NCBI RefSeq assembly: GCF_900455735.1
Contig: NZ_UAUI01000011.1
Coordinates: 496,001-560,000 of the forward strand
Direction of reading: 5' to 3'
DNA length: 64,000 bases
From: Rhodococcus wratislaviensis
Lineage (GTDB): Bacteria; Actinomycetota; Actinomycetes; Mycobacteriales; Mycobacteriaceae
Shown: piece by piece, positions 8,186 through 16,428 of the stretch
Position numbering within the stretch: the first letter of the stretch is position 1
Layout: each line of letters begins with the position of its first letter
Made by a program: the position numbers and the translations under genes
The notes under the pieces: model-generated
Told to the model about the DNA's origin: nothing
Database searches by the model: none
Seen by the model: the letters and a program-made list of their open reading frames with translations, nothing else

Positions 8186-9601
8186 ATGTCTGGAACCACC
8201 GATCCGCAGCTTCAGCACACGCTGAAGAAGCGGCACCTCTCGATGATCGCTATCGCGGGGGTGATCGGCGCAGGCCTCTTCGTGGGCTCCGGGGTCGCGA
8301 TCCGCGAGACGGGCCCCGGCGTTCTCGTGGCATACGCACTCGCAGGCATCGTCGTCATCCTGGTGATGCGCATGCTCGGCGAAATGTCGACCGCCAACCC
8401 CGAGACGGGATCGTTCTCGGCGTACGCCGACCGCGCGATCGGCCGCTGGGCCGGCTTCAGCATCGGCTGGCTCTACGCCTGGTTCTGGATCATCGTCCTC
8501 GGCATCGAGGCGACGGCCGGTGCCGTCATCATGAACCGCTGGATCCCCGACGTCCCGCAGTGGAGTTGGGCACTGATCCTGATGGTGCTGCTCACGCTGA
8601 CGAACATCGCGTCCGTGAAGTCGTTCGGCGAGTTCGAGTTCTGGTTCGCATCGATCAAGGTCGCAGCGATCGTCATCTTCCTGGTGCTGGGTGTCCTCGC
8701 GATCTGCGGAGCCCTGCCCGGCGTCGAAGCACCCGGACTCACCAACCTCACCGGTCACGGCGGGTTCTTCCCCAACGGGGCAGGTGCCGTATTCGCGGCA
8801 GTGCTCGTCGTCGTGTTCTCGTTCTTCGGCGCCGAGATCGCGACCATCGCCGCCGGCGAATCCGCGAACCCCGTGGCCGCCGTGCGCAACGCCGTGCGCT
8901 CGGTCGTGTGGCGGATCCTCATCTTCTACATCGGCTCCATCGCCGTCGTCGTGACGCTGCTCCCCTGGGACGACGCCTCCGTCGCGCTGAGCCCGTATGT
9001 CGCCGTCATGGACTCCTTCGGCATTCCCGCGGCCGGCAACATCATGGACGTCGTCGTGCTCACGTCCGTGCTGTCCTGCCTGAACTCCGGCCTGTACACG
9101 GCGAGCCGGATGATCTTCTCGCTCTCCCGCCGCGGCGACGCCCCGGCCTCGTTGTCGAAGATCGGATCGTCCGGCGTTCCACGCCAGGCCGTGCTCGTCT
9201 CGACGGTCGTGGGATTCCTGACCGTCGGCCTCAACTACCTGTACCCGGACACCGTGTTCCTGTTCCTCGTCAACTCCTCGGGCGCGATCGCCCTGTTCGT
9301 GTGGCTGGCGATCTCGGTGTCGCAGCTGCGCATGCGGCGCAGCCTCGAGGCGGAGGGCAAGGACCTGTCGCTGAAGATGTGGCTGTTCCCGTACCTGACG
9401 TGGTGCACCATCGCCGCCATCATCGCGCTCTGCGTCGGCATGCTCGTGCTGCCGGAGACCAGGAGCCAGATGTACGTCTCGATGGGACTCGCCGTGGTCG
9501 TGGTCGGAATCGGGATCTACCGTCAGCGCACGCGAGGGGCCGTCGACGAGACGCCGGACCCCTCGACCTCCGGCGAAGAGGTCGACGCCCTCCGCCCCTG
9601 A
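8186..9601 (+). CDS. Amino-acid permease, APC superfamily (GabP/AnsP-like)
   Basis: 471 residues with about 12 transmembrane helices. The N-terminus LKKRHLSMIAIAGVIGAGLF followed by VGSG is the signature of the amino-acid transporter family, with the GAGLFVGSG substrate loop in helix 1 and GEMSTANPETGSF in helix 2/3. It would import an amino acid or gamma-aminobutyrate-like compound with protons. It runs divergently from the MFS transporter, separated by 270 bp. A Gfo/Idh/MocA oxidoreductase follows on the same strand after 116 bp that hold a palindromic operator. Substrate not predictable from sequence alone. Confidence 0.87.
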   Translation: MSGTTDPQLQHTLKKRHLSMIAIAGVIGAGLFVGSGVAIRETGPGVLVAYALAGIVVILVMRMLGEMSTANPETGSFSAYADRAIGRWAGFSIGWLYAWFWIIVLGIEATAGAVIMNRWIPDVPQWSWALILMVLLTLTNIASVKSFGEFEFWFASIKVAAIVIFLVLGVLAICGALPGVEAPGLTNLTGHGGFFPNGAGAVFAAVLVVVFSFFGAEIATIAAGESANPVAAVRNAVRSVVWRILIFYIGSIAVVVTLLPWDDASVALSPYVAVMDSFGIPAAGNIMDVVVLTSVLSCLNSGLYTASRMIFSLSRRGDAPASLSKIGSSGVPRQAVLVSTVVGFLTVGLNYLYPDTVFLFLVNSSGAIALFVWLAISVSQLRMRRSLEAEGKDLSLKMWLFPYLTWCTIAAIIALCVGMLVLPETRSQMYVSMGLAVVVVGIGIYRQRTRGAVDETPDPSTSGEEVDALRP

Positions 9602-9620
9602 GCTCGGACCCCACGCCGTG

Positions 9621-9639
9621 CTGTTCGCATATCGAACAG
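9621..9639. promoter_or_regulatory. Candidate operator CTGTTCG-CATAT-CGAACAG
   Basis: Perfect 7-bp arms and a 5-base spacer, 20 bases after the permease stop and 79 bases before the oxidoreductase start. The core GTTCG-CATA(T/C)-CGAAC is the same as at 7,954-7,968. Its place suggests control of the downstream oxidoreductase gene. Confidence 0.5.
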
Positions 9640-9717
9640 TAGTGCGCTCTCGGAACTCGGCGTACAGTCCCGCCGAGGAAAGGCCGGACCCACCGGCCCG
9701 AGGAAGGACCGAAGCTC

Positions 9718-10695
9718 ATGAGGTGGGCGATTCTGGGCGCGAGCAACATCGCTGCCACACGCGTGATCCCCGCGTTGCGCGAGTGCGGGCAGACCGCGGC
9801 AGTCGTGCTCAGCGGCGACGCGGCACGCGCGGAGGACTACCGGCGGACCCACGACATCGAGGCCGCCACCGGTGACCTGCACGACGCGGTGGACGGAGAC
9901 GTCCAGGCGGCCTACATCTCCTCGACCAACGACAAGCACTTCGACCACGCCATGGCCGCGATCGACGCGGGTCTGCACGTGCTGTGCGAGAAGCCGCTCT
10001 CCTTCGACGTCACGCAGGCGCAGAAGATGGTCGACGCGGCCGCGGCAGCGGGGGTGGTCTTCGCGACCAACCATCATCTCCGCAATCACCCCGTTCACCG
10101 TGCGGCGCGAAAGATGCTGGCGGAGGGCGCGATCGGCGACATCCTGTCGGTGCGCGTCAGCAACGCGATTCTGCTGCGCCAGGCCCTGCGCGGGTGGCGT
10201 CTCGACGGGGTCGGCGGCGGAGTCGTCCTCGACCTCGCGGTGCACGACCTCGACACGCTCCGCTTCGTCACCGGAATGGAACCGACCACGGTGACGGCGG
10301 TGGGGGTGTGCCAGGGACTCAGCGAGGGTCCGGCGGACGCCGTGATGACGAGCGGCGTCCTCGGCAGTTCCACCCTGTTCTCCCTCCACGACGCGTACAC
10401 GGTCCCGGGCGCCGTGACCGGTTTCGAGATCCACGGAACCACGGGCACTCTCGTCGCAGGCGACTGCATGCGCCCGGATCCCACCGGAACGCTGCGGATC
10501 GTTGCGGACGGTCAGGACACGACCGTCCCGCTCGAGCCCGTCGACAATCTGTACGCACCGGGGATCCGGGCGTTCGTCGACGCCGTCAATGGAGACGGTA
10601 CGCCCGTGGCGACCGGACACGACGGACTGCGGTCGGTGACCGCCGCACTGGCCGTCCTGCAGTCGATCGACGAGGGCCGGACGGTGTGCCTCTGA
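9718..10695 (+). CDS. Gfo/Idh/MocA-family NAD(P)-dependent oxidoreductase
   Basis: 325 residues. The N-terminus MRWAILGASNIAATRVIPAL is a Rossmann nucleotide-binding fold, and VLCEKPLSFD around residue 90 is the family's EKP signature with the catalytic lysine. The C-terminal half is the alpha/beta substrate domain. Members oxidise or reduce sugars, inositols and related polyols, or act as dihydrodiol dehydrogenases. It starts directly after an AGGAAGGACCG ribosome site and stops 10 bases from the convergent phospholipase gene. The upstream operator suggests co-regulation with the MFS transporter. Substrate unknown. Confidence 0.82.
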   Translation: MRWAILGASNIAATRVIPALRECGQTAAVVLSGDAARAEDYRRTHDIEAATGDLHDAVDGDVQAAYISSTNDKHFDHAMAAIDAGLHVLCEKPLSFDVTQAQKMVDAAAAAGVVFATNHHLRNHPVHRAARKMLAEGAIGDILSVRVSNAILLRQALRGWRLDGVGGGVVLDLAVHDLDTLRFVTGMEPTTVTAVGVCQGLSEGPADAVMTSGVLGSSTLFSLHDAYTVPGAVTGFEIHGTTGTLVAGDCMRPDPTGTLRIVADGQDTTVPLEPVDNLYAPGIRAFVDAVNGDGTPVATGHDGLRSVTAALAVLQSIDEGRTVCL

Positions 10696-10705
10696 GGAGA
10701 GGCCG

Positions 10706-12241
10706 CTACATGATCAGCCCGCTGGGGCGACGCCGCAGCGGGGACTGTTCCTGCGCGGGCATCGAATTCGGCGGGACAGGGTAGGGTGCACCGGCGTTCA
10801 GCGTCCCCGCGGCCACGTTCGGCCCGCACTGCGCGATCGCCGCCTGCAGGCGTGGCCCGGGGTCGGTCATCGCGGGAACGCCGGCGTTAGGTGCGGACGA
10901 GAAGTCGAACGCGGACGTCATGTCGCCGACGGCGCCGCGGCGCCAGTCGGTGAGATTGGGGACGGGCACGCCGAACCGCTTCTCCAGCAGCCGGAGCTGC
11001 GACGTGTGGTCGAACGTGTCGGACGCGACGAGGCCGCCGCGACTGTACGGCGAGACGATCAGCGACGGCACCCGGAAACCGAGGCCGATCGGACCCGGAT
11101 TGTTCTCGCTCTCCGACACCGTGTTCAGCGGAACCGTCAGATATTCGCCCGGGGTGCCCGGCGGCGGTGTGGGCGGGGTGACGTGGTCGAAGAAGCCGCC
11201 GTTCTCGTCGTAACTGATGATCAGCGCCGTCTTCTCCCAGATCGCCGGGTTCGACGTGAGGATGTCGAGTACCTCGACGATCCCGACCGCGCCCGCGGCC
11301 GGGGGCAGCGCCGGATGCTCACAGGTGAAGATGTTGGGCACGATCCAGGACACCGCGGGCAGGGTGCCGTTCGCGACATCGGCCCGGAAGTCGTTGGGGT
11401 ACGTCGGATCGAGACCGCGGCGAGCGAGTTCCGAGTTCGGGTCGCTGTACTGCGTGAAGCAGCCGAGCATCCCGTCGAGCGCGACACTCGACACGGGGCC
11501 GAGGTCCTTGTTGGCGTACACCTTCCAGCTGACGCCGGCCTCCTGCAGGTTCTCCGGATAGGTGCGCCACGAGTAGACGAACTTGGGGATCACCGTCGGC
11601 GTCTCGACCAGCGGCCCGCCGGCCAGCCCGTCCGGGTCGATCGTGCCCGTCATCCAGTACAGCCGGTTCGGGTCCGTCGGTCCGAGAACCGAGCAGAAGT
11701 AGTGATCGCAGATCGTGAAGGCGTCGGCGAGGTCGTAGTGCACCGGGATGTCGGCTCGCGTGTAGTAGCCCATCGTCGCGGGGCCGTTGAGCGGCCCCTC
11801 GTGCGCGATGTGCACCGGCATCCACCGGTCCATCGCGCCGCCGTTCCACGCGTCGTGCTGCGGACCCCACGAATGGGTGGGGTCGTTGATGCATTCGCCG
11901 TCGAGGTGCGTGCCCTGCGTGGTGTCGAGCCGGAACGGGTTGAGGAACCCGGTCGGGGTGGGCCCGGCACCCGGCGTCCAACCGTACTGCTGCCACGCCG
12001 GTGACGGGTCGTCGAAGCCGCGCACCCCCGACAGCGTGCCGTAGTAGTGGTCGAACGAGCGGTTCTCCTGCATGAGGTAGACGAAGTGCTCGATGTCGTT
12101 CAGCGACCCGCTACCGCCCGGGTCCTGTGCGTAGGCGCGGTCGATCACCGGGCCCGCCCACGAGCTGAGGAAGGCGGCGCCGCCGGCCGCTGCGGCGGAG
12201 GCGAGGAACTTGCGTCGTGAGATGTCCGATGCCGGGGTCAC
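10706..12241 (-). CDS. Tat-exported phospholipase C / acid-phosphatase family protein (PlcA-like)
   Basis: 511 residues, the usual size for actinobacterial phospholipases C. It starts with a twin-arginine signal (SRRKFLASAAAAGGAAFLSS), so it would be exported folded. The family signature follows at once: HFVYLMQENRSFDHYYGTL, then a GFDDPS segment, and later PAVSWIVPN and IISYDENGGFFDHV. Members cleave phosphatidylcholine, sphingomyelin or other phosphoesters outside the cell and are often induced by phosphate starvation; I saw no clear Pho box. The short C-terminal tail lacks the receptor domain seen in some relatives. The TauD-type gene lies 56 bases upstream on the same strand. Confidence 0.85.
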   Translation of the reverse strand: MTPASDISRRKFLASAAAAGGAAFLSSWAGPVIDRAYAQDPGGSGSLNDIEHFVYLMQENRSFDHYYGTLSGVRGFDDPSPAWQQYGWTPGAGPTPTGFLNPFRLDTTQGTHLDGECINDPTHSWGPQHDAWNGGAMDRWMPVHIAHEGPLNGPATMGYYTRADIPVHYDLADAFTICDHYFCSVLGPTDPNRLYWMTGTIDPDGLAGGPLVETPTVIPKFVYSWRTYPENLQEAGVSWKVYANKDLGPVSSVALDGMLGCFTQYSDPNSELARRGLDPTYPNDFRADVANGTLPAVSWIVPNIFTCEHPALPPAAGAVGIVEVLDILTSNPAIWEKTALIISYDENGGFFDHVTPPTPPPGTPGEYLTVPLNTVSESENNPGPIGLGFRVPSLIVSPYSRGGLVASDTFDHTSQLRLLEKRFGVPVPNLTDWRRGAVGDMTSAFDFSSAPNAGVPAMTDPGPRLQAAIAQCGPNVAAGTLNAGAPYPVPPNSMPAQEQSPLRRRPSGLIM

Positions 12242-12297
12242 GGATCGTGACGGTAGTCGCTGCGGACTCCGCCCGCCCGGCGAATGCGGAGGTTGCT

Positions 12298-13164
12298 CTA
12301 CTGCGGGCCGAAAGGCACGTCACCTTCCAACGTGATGCGGTGCATGACGCGGTGCTGGGTTCCGTAGTCGCGGTTGGCGTAGTGCGCGGTGCTGCGGTTG
12401 TCCCACAGCACGAGGTCGCCGAGACGCCAGCGGTGCCGCACGATGTGCTCGGGTTTGGTCAGGTGCGCATACAGGAAGTCGAGGATTCCGCGGCTCTCCG
12501 CCTCGGACACTCCGGCGATGTGGGACGTGAAGCCCGGGTTCACGAAGATGCCCTTGCGTCCCGTCTCCGGGTGAACCCGGACGACGGGATGCTCGACGGG
12601 CACGAGCGCGGTGACTTCCTCACCGTCCCAGACGTTTCCCTTGCCGCCCCGCTTCTGCGCGAGGTAGTACCCGAACTCGCGGTTGCCGTCGTGCACCGCG
12701 GTCAGCTGATCGATCATCTGTCGGATCGGCAGCGACAGCGACTCGTACGCCAGTTGGCTGTCGGCCCAGTTGGTGTCGCCGCCGTGCGGTGGGAGGACGA
12801 CGGGGCGGAGGATCGACCCCAGCGGCGGTCGCTTCATGAACGTCACGTCGGTGTGCCACACGTCGGCGAAACCGTTGTCCTGGCTGTCGAGTGCGTACAC
12901 CTCCTGCGCGACGTCGCCGCTGTCGTGGACGGGGTGCCCGGCGGTCAGCCGGCCGAGACGGCGACCGAACTCGATGTGGCTCGTGTCGTCGAGTGACTGA
13001 CCCCGCAGGACCAGCACCTTGTGTTCGGTCAACGCCGAACGGATCGCGGCCACCTCGTCGTCGGTGGCGGACGCGAGGTCCAGGCCGATGATCTCGGCGC
13101 CGAAGTGGGGGCCGAACTTGTCGAGCGTCAGCGACGCCGTTCTGGTTTCGAATGCAGTGCTCAT
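12298..13164 (-). CDS. TauD/TfdA-family Fe(II)/2-oxoglutarate dioxygenase (alkylsulfonate/alkylsulfate type)
   Basis: 288 residues. The iron triad is present: His104 and Asp106 in VWHTDVTF and His261 in TAHYANRDYG. Arg272 and Arg276 in HRVMHRI match the 2-oxoglutarate-binding arginines of TauD. Members release sulfite from taurine, other sulfonates or alkyl sulfates, though some act on aryloxyalkanoates. The sulfur role is favoured here by a cysteine-rich leader peptide encoded 139 bases upstream, which would couple expression to cysteine supply. Ribosome site GGAAAG lies before the ATG. No dedicated sulfonate transporter is adjacent. Confidence 0.85.
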   Translation of the reverse strand: MSTAFETRTASLTLDKFGPHFGAEIIGLDLASATDDEVAAIRSALTEHKVLVLRGQSLDDTSHIEFGRRLGRLTAGHPVHDSGDVAQEVYALDSQDNGFADVWHTDVTFMKRPPLGSILRPVVLPPHGGDTNWADSQLAYESLSLPIRQMIDQLTAVHDGNREFGYYLAQKRGGKGNVWDGEEVTALVPVEHPVVRVHPETGRKGIFVNPGFTSHIAGVSEAESRGILDFLYAHLTKPEHIVRHRWRLGDLVLWDNRSTAHYANRDYGTQHRVMHRITLEGDVPFGPQ

Positions 13165-13302
13165 GGTGTCTTTCCGCGAAGGTGATCGAGCCTGGAGACG
13201 GGCGCACCGGCCCGGACCTGCGAACGCGGAGAATGCGTGAGGAATGACCGGATGCCGGAGGCTACCGAGGAGTGGACAGCACGCGGTACGCGCGCCGGAC
13301 CA

Positions 13303-13377
13303 TCAGCAACAACAGATGTTGGCGCACGTACGGCACAGGTCGACGGTGAGGCGTCGCACCAGGTGAGTCGTATGCAC
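13303..13377 (-). CDS. Cysteine-rich leader peptide (putative cysteine-responsive attenuator)
   Basis: A 24-codon open frame from a GTG at 13,377 to TGA at 13,303, preceded by AGGA. It encodes an N-terminal HLVRRLTVDL segment, then CRTCANICCC as the last ten residues. Five of the final ten codons are cysteine, ending in three consecutive Cys codons just before the stop. Cys-tract leaders that act as cysteine-sensing attenuators are described in mycobacteria, and leader peptides with an RR-x-x-VDL motif precede sulfur genes in actinobacteria. Here it sits in the 270-bp leader of a TauD-type gene; nothing else in that gap is recognisable. Expression and mechanism are inferred. Confidence 0.7.
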   Translation of the reverse strand: MHTTHLVRRLTVDLCRTCANICCC

Positions 13378-13434
13378 GAAGCAATTCCTACCGGATGGGA
13401 GGGAAATGAGCAAGCTCGGGGCAATCGGCGGCGA

Positions 13435-14196
13435 TCAGCTCCAGCGCGCCTGACCACCGTCGAGCGGGATGGTGGCACCCGACAGGTAACCGGCGTCGGC
13501 GCCCACGAGGAAGACGACGGCACGCCCGATGTCCTGCTCGCAATCACCGATCCGGCCGAGCGGGATCGACTTCACGAACTCGGCGGCCTCCTCGGGGTTG
13601 TTCTCCGTCCACCATTTCAGACCTGGGGACAGTGCATGCGGCGCAATCGCGTTGACGCGGATTCCGTCGGGTCCCCATTCGCTGGCCGCGGTCCGGGTGA
13701 GCGAGCGCATCGCCTCCTTGGTGGCCGCGTAGAGCCCGTATCCGCTGGTGTCCCACCGCACCGCCGAGGAACTGACGAGGTTGATGATCGAGCCGCCGCC
13801 GCGCGCCTTCAGGTGCGGGTAGCACAGCTGCATGAGGAACAGGGTCGCCACCGGGCCGACGGCCATGGCACGGTCCAATAGTTTCGGAGTGATGTCGAGG
13901 AGCGGTCCGAGCGCGCTCGCGTTGGCATTGTTGACGAGGATGTCGATGCCGCCGAACCGGTCCACGACCCGGTCGACCATCGGGCCCAGCTGATCGCGTT
14001 TGCTGACGTCGCAGACGATCGGCTCGGCGTCGCCGCCGAAGTCGGCGATGGCGGTGCACGTGTCGACGAGTTTCGCCTCCGTTCGCCCGACCACCGCGAT
14101 CCGGGCGCCCTCCTTGGCCAGTGCGAACGCCATACCGGCGCCGACGCCCTGACCGGCGCCGGTGATCAGTGCGACCTTGCCGTCCAACGTTCCCAT
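13435..14196 (-). CDS. Short-chain dehydrogenase/reductase (classical SDR)
   Basis: 253 residues from the ATG at 14,196, giving MGTLDGKVALITGAGQGVG with the TGxxxGxG nucleotide motif near the start. The NNA motif (VNNANAS), the catalytic serine region (VSSSAVRW) and YAATK active-site Tyr/Lys are all present, as is the terminal DGGQA segment. It would oxidise a hydroxyl or reduce a keto group with NAD(P). Its start overlaps the stop of the SnoaL-like gene by one base (TGATG), so the two form one translational unit. Substrate probably a cyclic intermediate, judging by the KstD/KshA cluster upstream. Confidence 0.85.
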   Translation of the reverse strand: MGTLDGKVALITGAGQGVGAGMAFALAKEGARIAVVGRTEAKLVDTCTAIADFGGDAEPIVCDVSKRDQLGPMVDRVVDRFGGIDILVNNANASALGPLLDITPKLLDRAMAVGPVATLFLMQLCYPHLKARGGGSIINLVSSSAVRWDTSGYGLYAATKEAMRSLTRTAASEWGPDGIRVNAIAPHALSPGLKWWTENNPEEAAEFVKSIPLGRIGDCEQDIGRAVVFLVGADAGYLSGATIPLDGGQARWS

Positions 14197-14687
14197 CACG
14201 AGTCTCCTTTGCCGGGTTCCGTGTCCGCTGCCCACCGGTTGGACGTGAGCCGGAAGCTGGGAATGTCGGACAGCGACATCACCGCCTCGTAGGTGCGCTC
14301 GTATCCGGTGTGGGCGATCCGCCATCGGCCGTCCGGTCCGCGGACGTAGCGGTCGGAGTAGAACGCCGCCCCGCGCAGCACCATGCCGTGTTCCGGGATC
14401 AGCACGGTGTCGGACAGGTACCAGCGTCCGGTCGCCGTGTCGCCGTCGACGTCGATCTCCGGGTGACCGCAGTGGTGTTCGGTGATGGTCTGCGGCCCCA
14501 GATTCGACTTCATGAAGTCGACCAGCGCGTCCCGCGACTCGAACGCGAGATGCTCACCGTAGTTCGCGGTCGCGTCGGGAAGGAGCGTGTCGGCGAACTC
14601 GTCCCAGCATTTCGTGTCCAGGGCCCGCAGATACGCGTATTTGAGCCTGCTGATCGCGGCGACGGCCTCGAGATCCACGGAATTCAC
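14196..14687 (-). CDS. SnoaL-like / NTF2-fold protein
   Basis: 163 residues of the NTF2-like superfamily: a helical start (AISRLKYAYLRALDTKCWDEF), then the curved sheet with DGDTATGRWYL and DGRWRIAHTGYERTY. This group includes SnoaL cyclases, delta5-3-ketosteroid isomerases, and aromatic-ring dioxygenase small subunits; the DTKCWDEFADTLLPDA stretch is closest to the SnoaL_4 type. In catabolic operons such proteins act as isomerases, dehydratases or hydratases on ring compounds. It is co-transcribed with the SDR that overlaps its stop codon, and lies 95 bases downstream of the mycofactocin-type SDR pair. Confidence 0.7.
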   Translation of the reverse strand: MNSVDLEAVAAISRLKYAYLRALDTKCWDEFADTLLPDATANYGEHLAFESRDALVDFMKSNLGPQTITEHHCGHPEIDVDGDTATGRWYLSDTVLIPEHGMVLRGAAFYSDRYVRGPDGRWRIAHTGYERTYEAVMSLSDIPSFRLTSNRWAADTEPGKGDS

Positions 14688-14782
14688 CCTTCGTCCGCCC
14701 CCGAAACTGACACCTGTTCTACCACGGATCGCCAGGCGTGGGGGCGGACTCGGGGATTACCGGCCGACGCTGCCCGAGGCGG

Positions 14783-15613
14783 TCATCGGCTGACGCTGCC
14801 CGCGTCGACCGGCAGGGCGACGGACGTGATGTACCGCGCCTCGTCCGAGGCCAGGAACAGTGCGGCGTTGGCCACGTCGACCGGCTCGATCCACGGAATC
14901 GGCAGCATGTTCATCGTCACGGCGGCCGCCGCGAACTCTTCCCGGGTGGGGTGCTCGAGGTCGGGCCGGAACGCCCGCCGCACCATGTCGTTCTGGATCA
15001 TGTCCGTGTCCACGTTCGTGGGATGCACGCTGTTGACCCGCACCCGGTGCGGCGCGAGTTCGTTGGCCAGCGACCGCATCAGACCCACCACCCCGTGCTT
15101 GGCCGCGGTGTAGTGGGCGACGCCGACGAGCCCGCGCAGACCGGCGATGGAGCTCGTCAGGACCATCGCCCCGCCGCCCCGCTCGATCAGGTGCGGGGCC
15201 GCCGCCCTGCACGTCTGCCACACCCCCGTCAGATTGACGTCGAGCATCGTCTGCCATGCCTCGGAGTCGAGGTCCAGCGCGGCACCCGAGGATGTGATGC
15301 CTGCCGTGGCGCACACGAAGTCCAGGCCGCCCAGCTCGCCGGCCGCCGCGGTGACCGCCTCGGCGAGCGGCGTTCCGTCACGCACGTCCACCTGCGCGGT
15401 CACGATCCGGCGGCCGGTGTCCCGGACCAGTTTCGCGGTCTCCTCGAGATCCTCCGGGCTCGCCGGTGGCGTCACCACCGTGCCGACCGGGCCGCACAAG
15501 TCGACGGCGACGACGTCCGCACCCTCCTGTGCGAACCGCAACGCCTGCGCCCGGCCGATCCCGCGTGCGGCACCGGTGACCAGGACGACTCTTCCGTTCA
15601 CTCGACCTGTCAT
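14783..15613 (-). CDS. Mycofactocin-coupled SDR family oxidoreductase
   Basis: 276 residues from the ATG at 15,613. TGAARGIGRAQALRFAQEGA is the nucleotide site. It is followed by an insertion (VDLCGPVGTVVTPPASPEDL) before the usual TAKLVRDTGRR segment. That insertion is the hallmark of SDRs that keep NAD tightly bound and depend on the redox cofactor mycofactocin. Active-site YTAAK and the end motif LASDEARYITSVALPVDAG are present. It would oxidise an alcohol group of a ring substrate. It follows a second SDR by 2 bases in a KstD-led operon. No mycofactocin biosynthesis gene is in the window. Confidence 0.85.
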   Translation of the reverse strand: MTGRVNGRVVLVTGAARGIGRAQALRFAQEGADVVAVDLCGPVGTVVTPPASPEDLEETAKLVRDTGRRIVTAQVDVRDGTPLAEAVTAAAGELGGLDFVCATAGITSSGAALDLDSEAWQTMLDVNLTGVWQTCRAAAPHLIERGGGAMVLTSSIAGLRGLVGVAHYTAAKHGVVGLMRSLANELAPHRVRVNSVHPTNVDTDMIQNDMVRRAFRPDLEHPTREEFAAAAVTMNMLPIPWIEPVDVANAALFLASDEARYITSVALPVDAGSVSR

Positions 15614-15615
15614 CT

Positions 15616-16416
15616 CTACACCTTCTGGGTCAGTCCGGCGTCGACCACGAGTTGTGTGCCGGTGATGTATCGCGATTCGTCCGAGGCCAGGAACAGCAGC
15701 GCATTGCTGACGTCCCGCGAGTCCAGCCACGGAACGGGCAGCACGTGGTTCGCCGCGAGGACGGGGACGACGTCGTCCGGGGTCGGATTCTCGAGGTCCG
15801 GCCGCAGCCGTGCCATCGTCTCCGGGTTCAGGGTCATGCGGGTGCCGACGGCACCGGGATGCAGCACGTTCACCCGGATGAACTGCGGTCCGAGTTCGTT
15901 GGCGAGGGTCCGGGCCAGCCCGACCACAGCGGTCTTGGACGCCGAATAGTGGGCGGCCCCGGCCACCGCCTTGATGCCTGCGGTCGAACTGACGATCACG
16001 ACGGAACCGCCGCCGTCCCGCATCGCCGGCACCGCGGCCTTCGCCGTGTTCCAGACGCCGGTGAGGTTGACATCGAGCGATCGGTGCCAGACCGCGTCGT
16101 CGATCGTCCACGCCGGGCCGGGGTTGTCGCAGACACCCGCGTTCGCGACGACGACGTCGAGAGGGCCCAGTTCCGCGACTCCGGCATCGACGGCCGCCCG
16201 CAACGCGGACGGGTCGCGCACATCGGCGTGGGCGGTGACCGCCCGCCGGCCGAGTCCGCCGACCAGCCTTCCGGTTTCGGCGAGATCCGCCTCGGCCGAC
16301 GGCAGATCGACGACGACGACATCGGCGCCCTCCTCCGCGAGCCGGACCGCGTGACTGCGTCCCATGCCGTTCCCGGCACCGGTGATGAAGGCGACCTTGC
16401 CTGCCATCCGTGACAT
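15616..16416 (-). CDS. SDR family oxidoreductase, mycofactocin-coupled type by its C-terminus
   Basis: 266 residues, with TGAGNGMGRSHAVRLAEEGA, VANAGV, catalytic YSASK, and the terminus LPVPWLDSRDVSNALLFLAS then YITG and DAG. The C-terminal third closely matches the neighbouring mycofactocin-type SDR, but the characteristic insertion after the second strand is shorter. It is therefore a divergent paralog, probably from an old duplication. It lies 12 bases after the small Cys-containing gene and 2 bases before its paralog, in the operon led by KstD. Role inferred: alcohol/ketone interconversion on a cyclic substrate. Confidence 0.82.
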   Translation of the reverse strand: MSRMAGKVAFITGAGNGMGRSHAVRLAEEGADVVVVDLPSAEADLAETGRLVGGLGRRAVTAHADVRDPSALRAAVDAGVAELGPLDVVVANAGVCDNPGPAWTIDDAVWHRSLDVNLTGVWNTAKAAVPAMRDGGGSVVIVSSTAGIKAVAGAAHYSASKTAVVGLARTLANELGPQFIRVNVLHPGAVGTRMTLNPETMARLRPDLENPTPDDVVPVLAANHVLPVPWLDSRDVSNALLFLASDESRYITGTQLVVDAGLTQKV

Positions 16417-16428
16417 CGGTTGTCCCCT

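Noticed and set aside
9563-9585. Hairpin TCGACCTC / GAGGTCGA near the permease 3' end
   Set aside because: It lies inside the coding sequence with an 8-bp stem and no T-tract; probably a coding coincidence.
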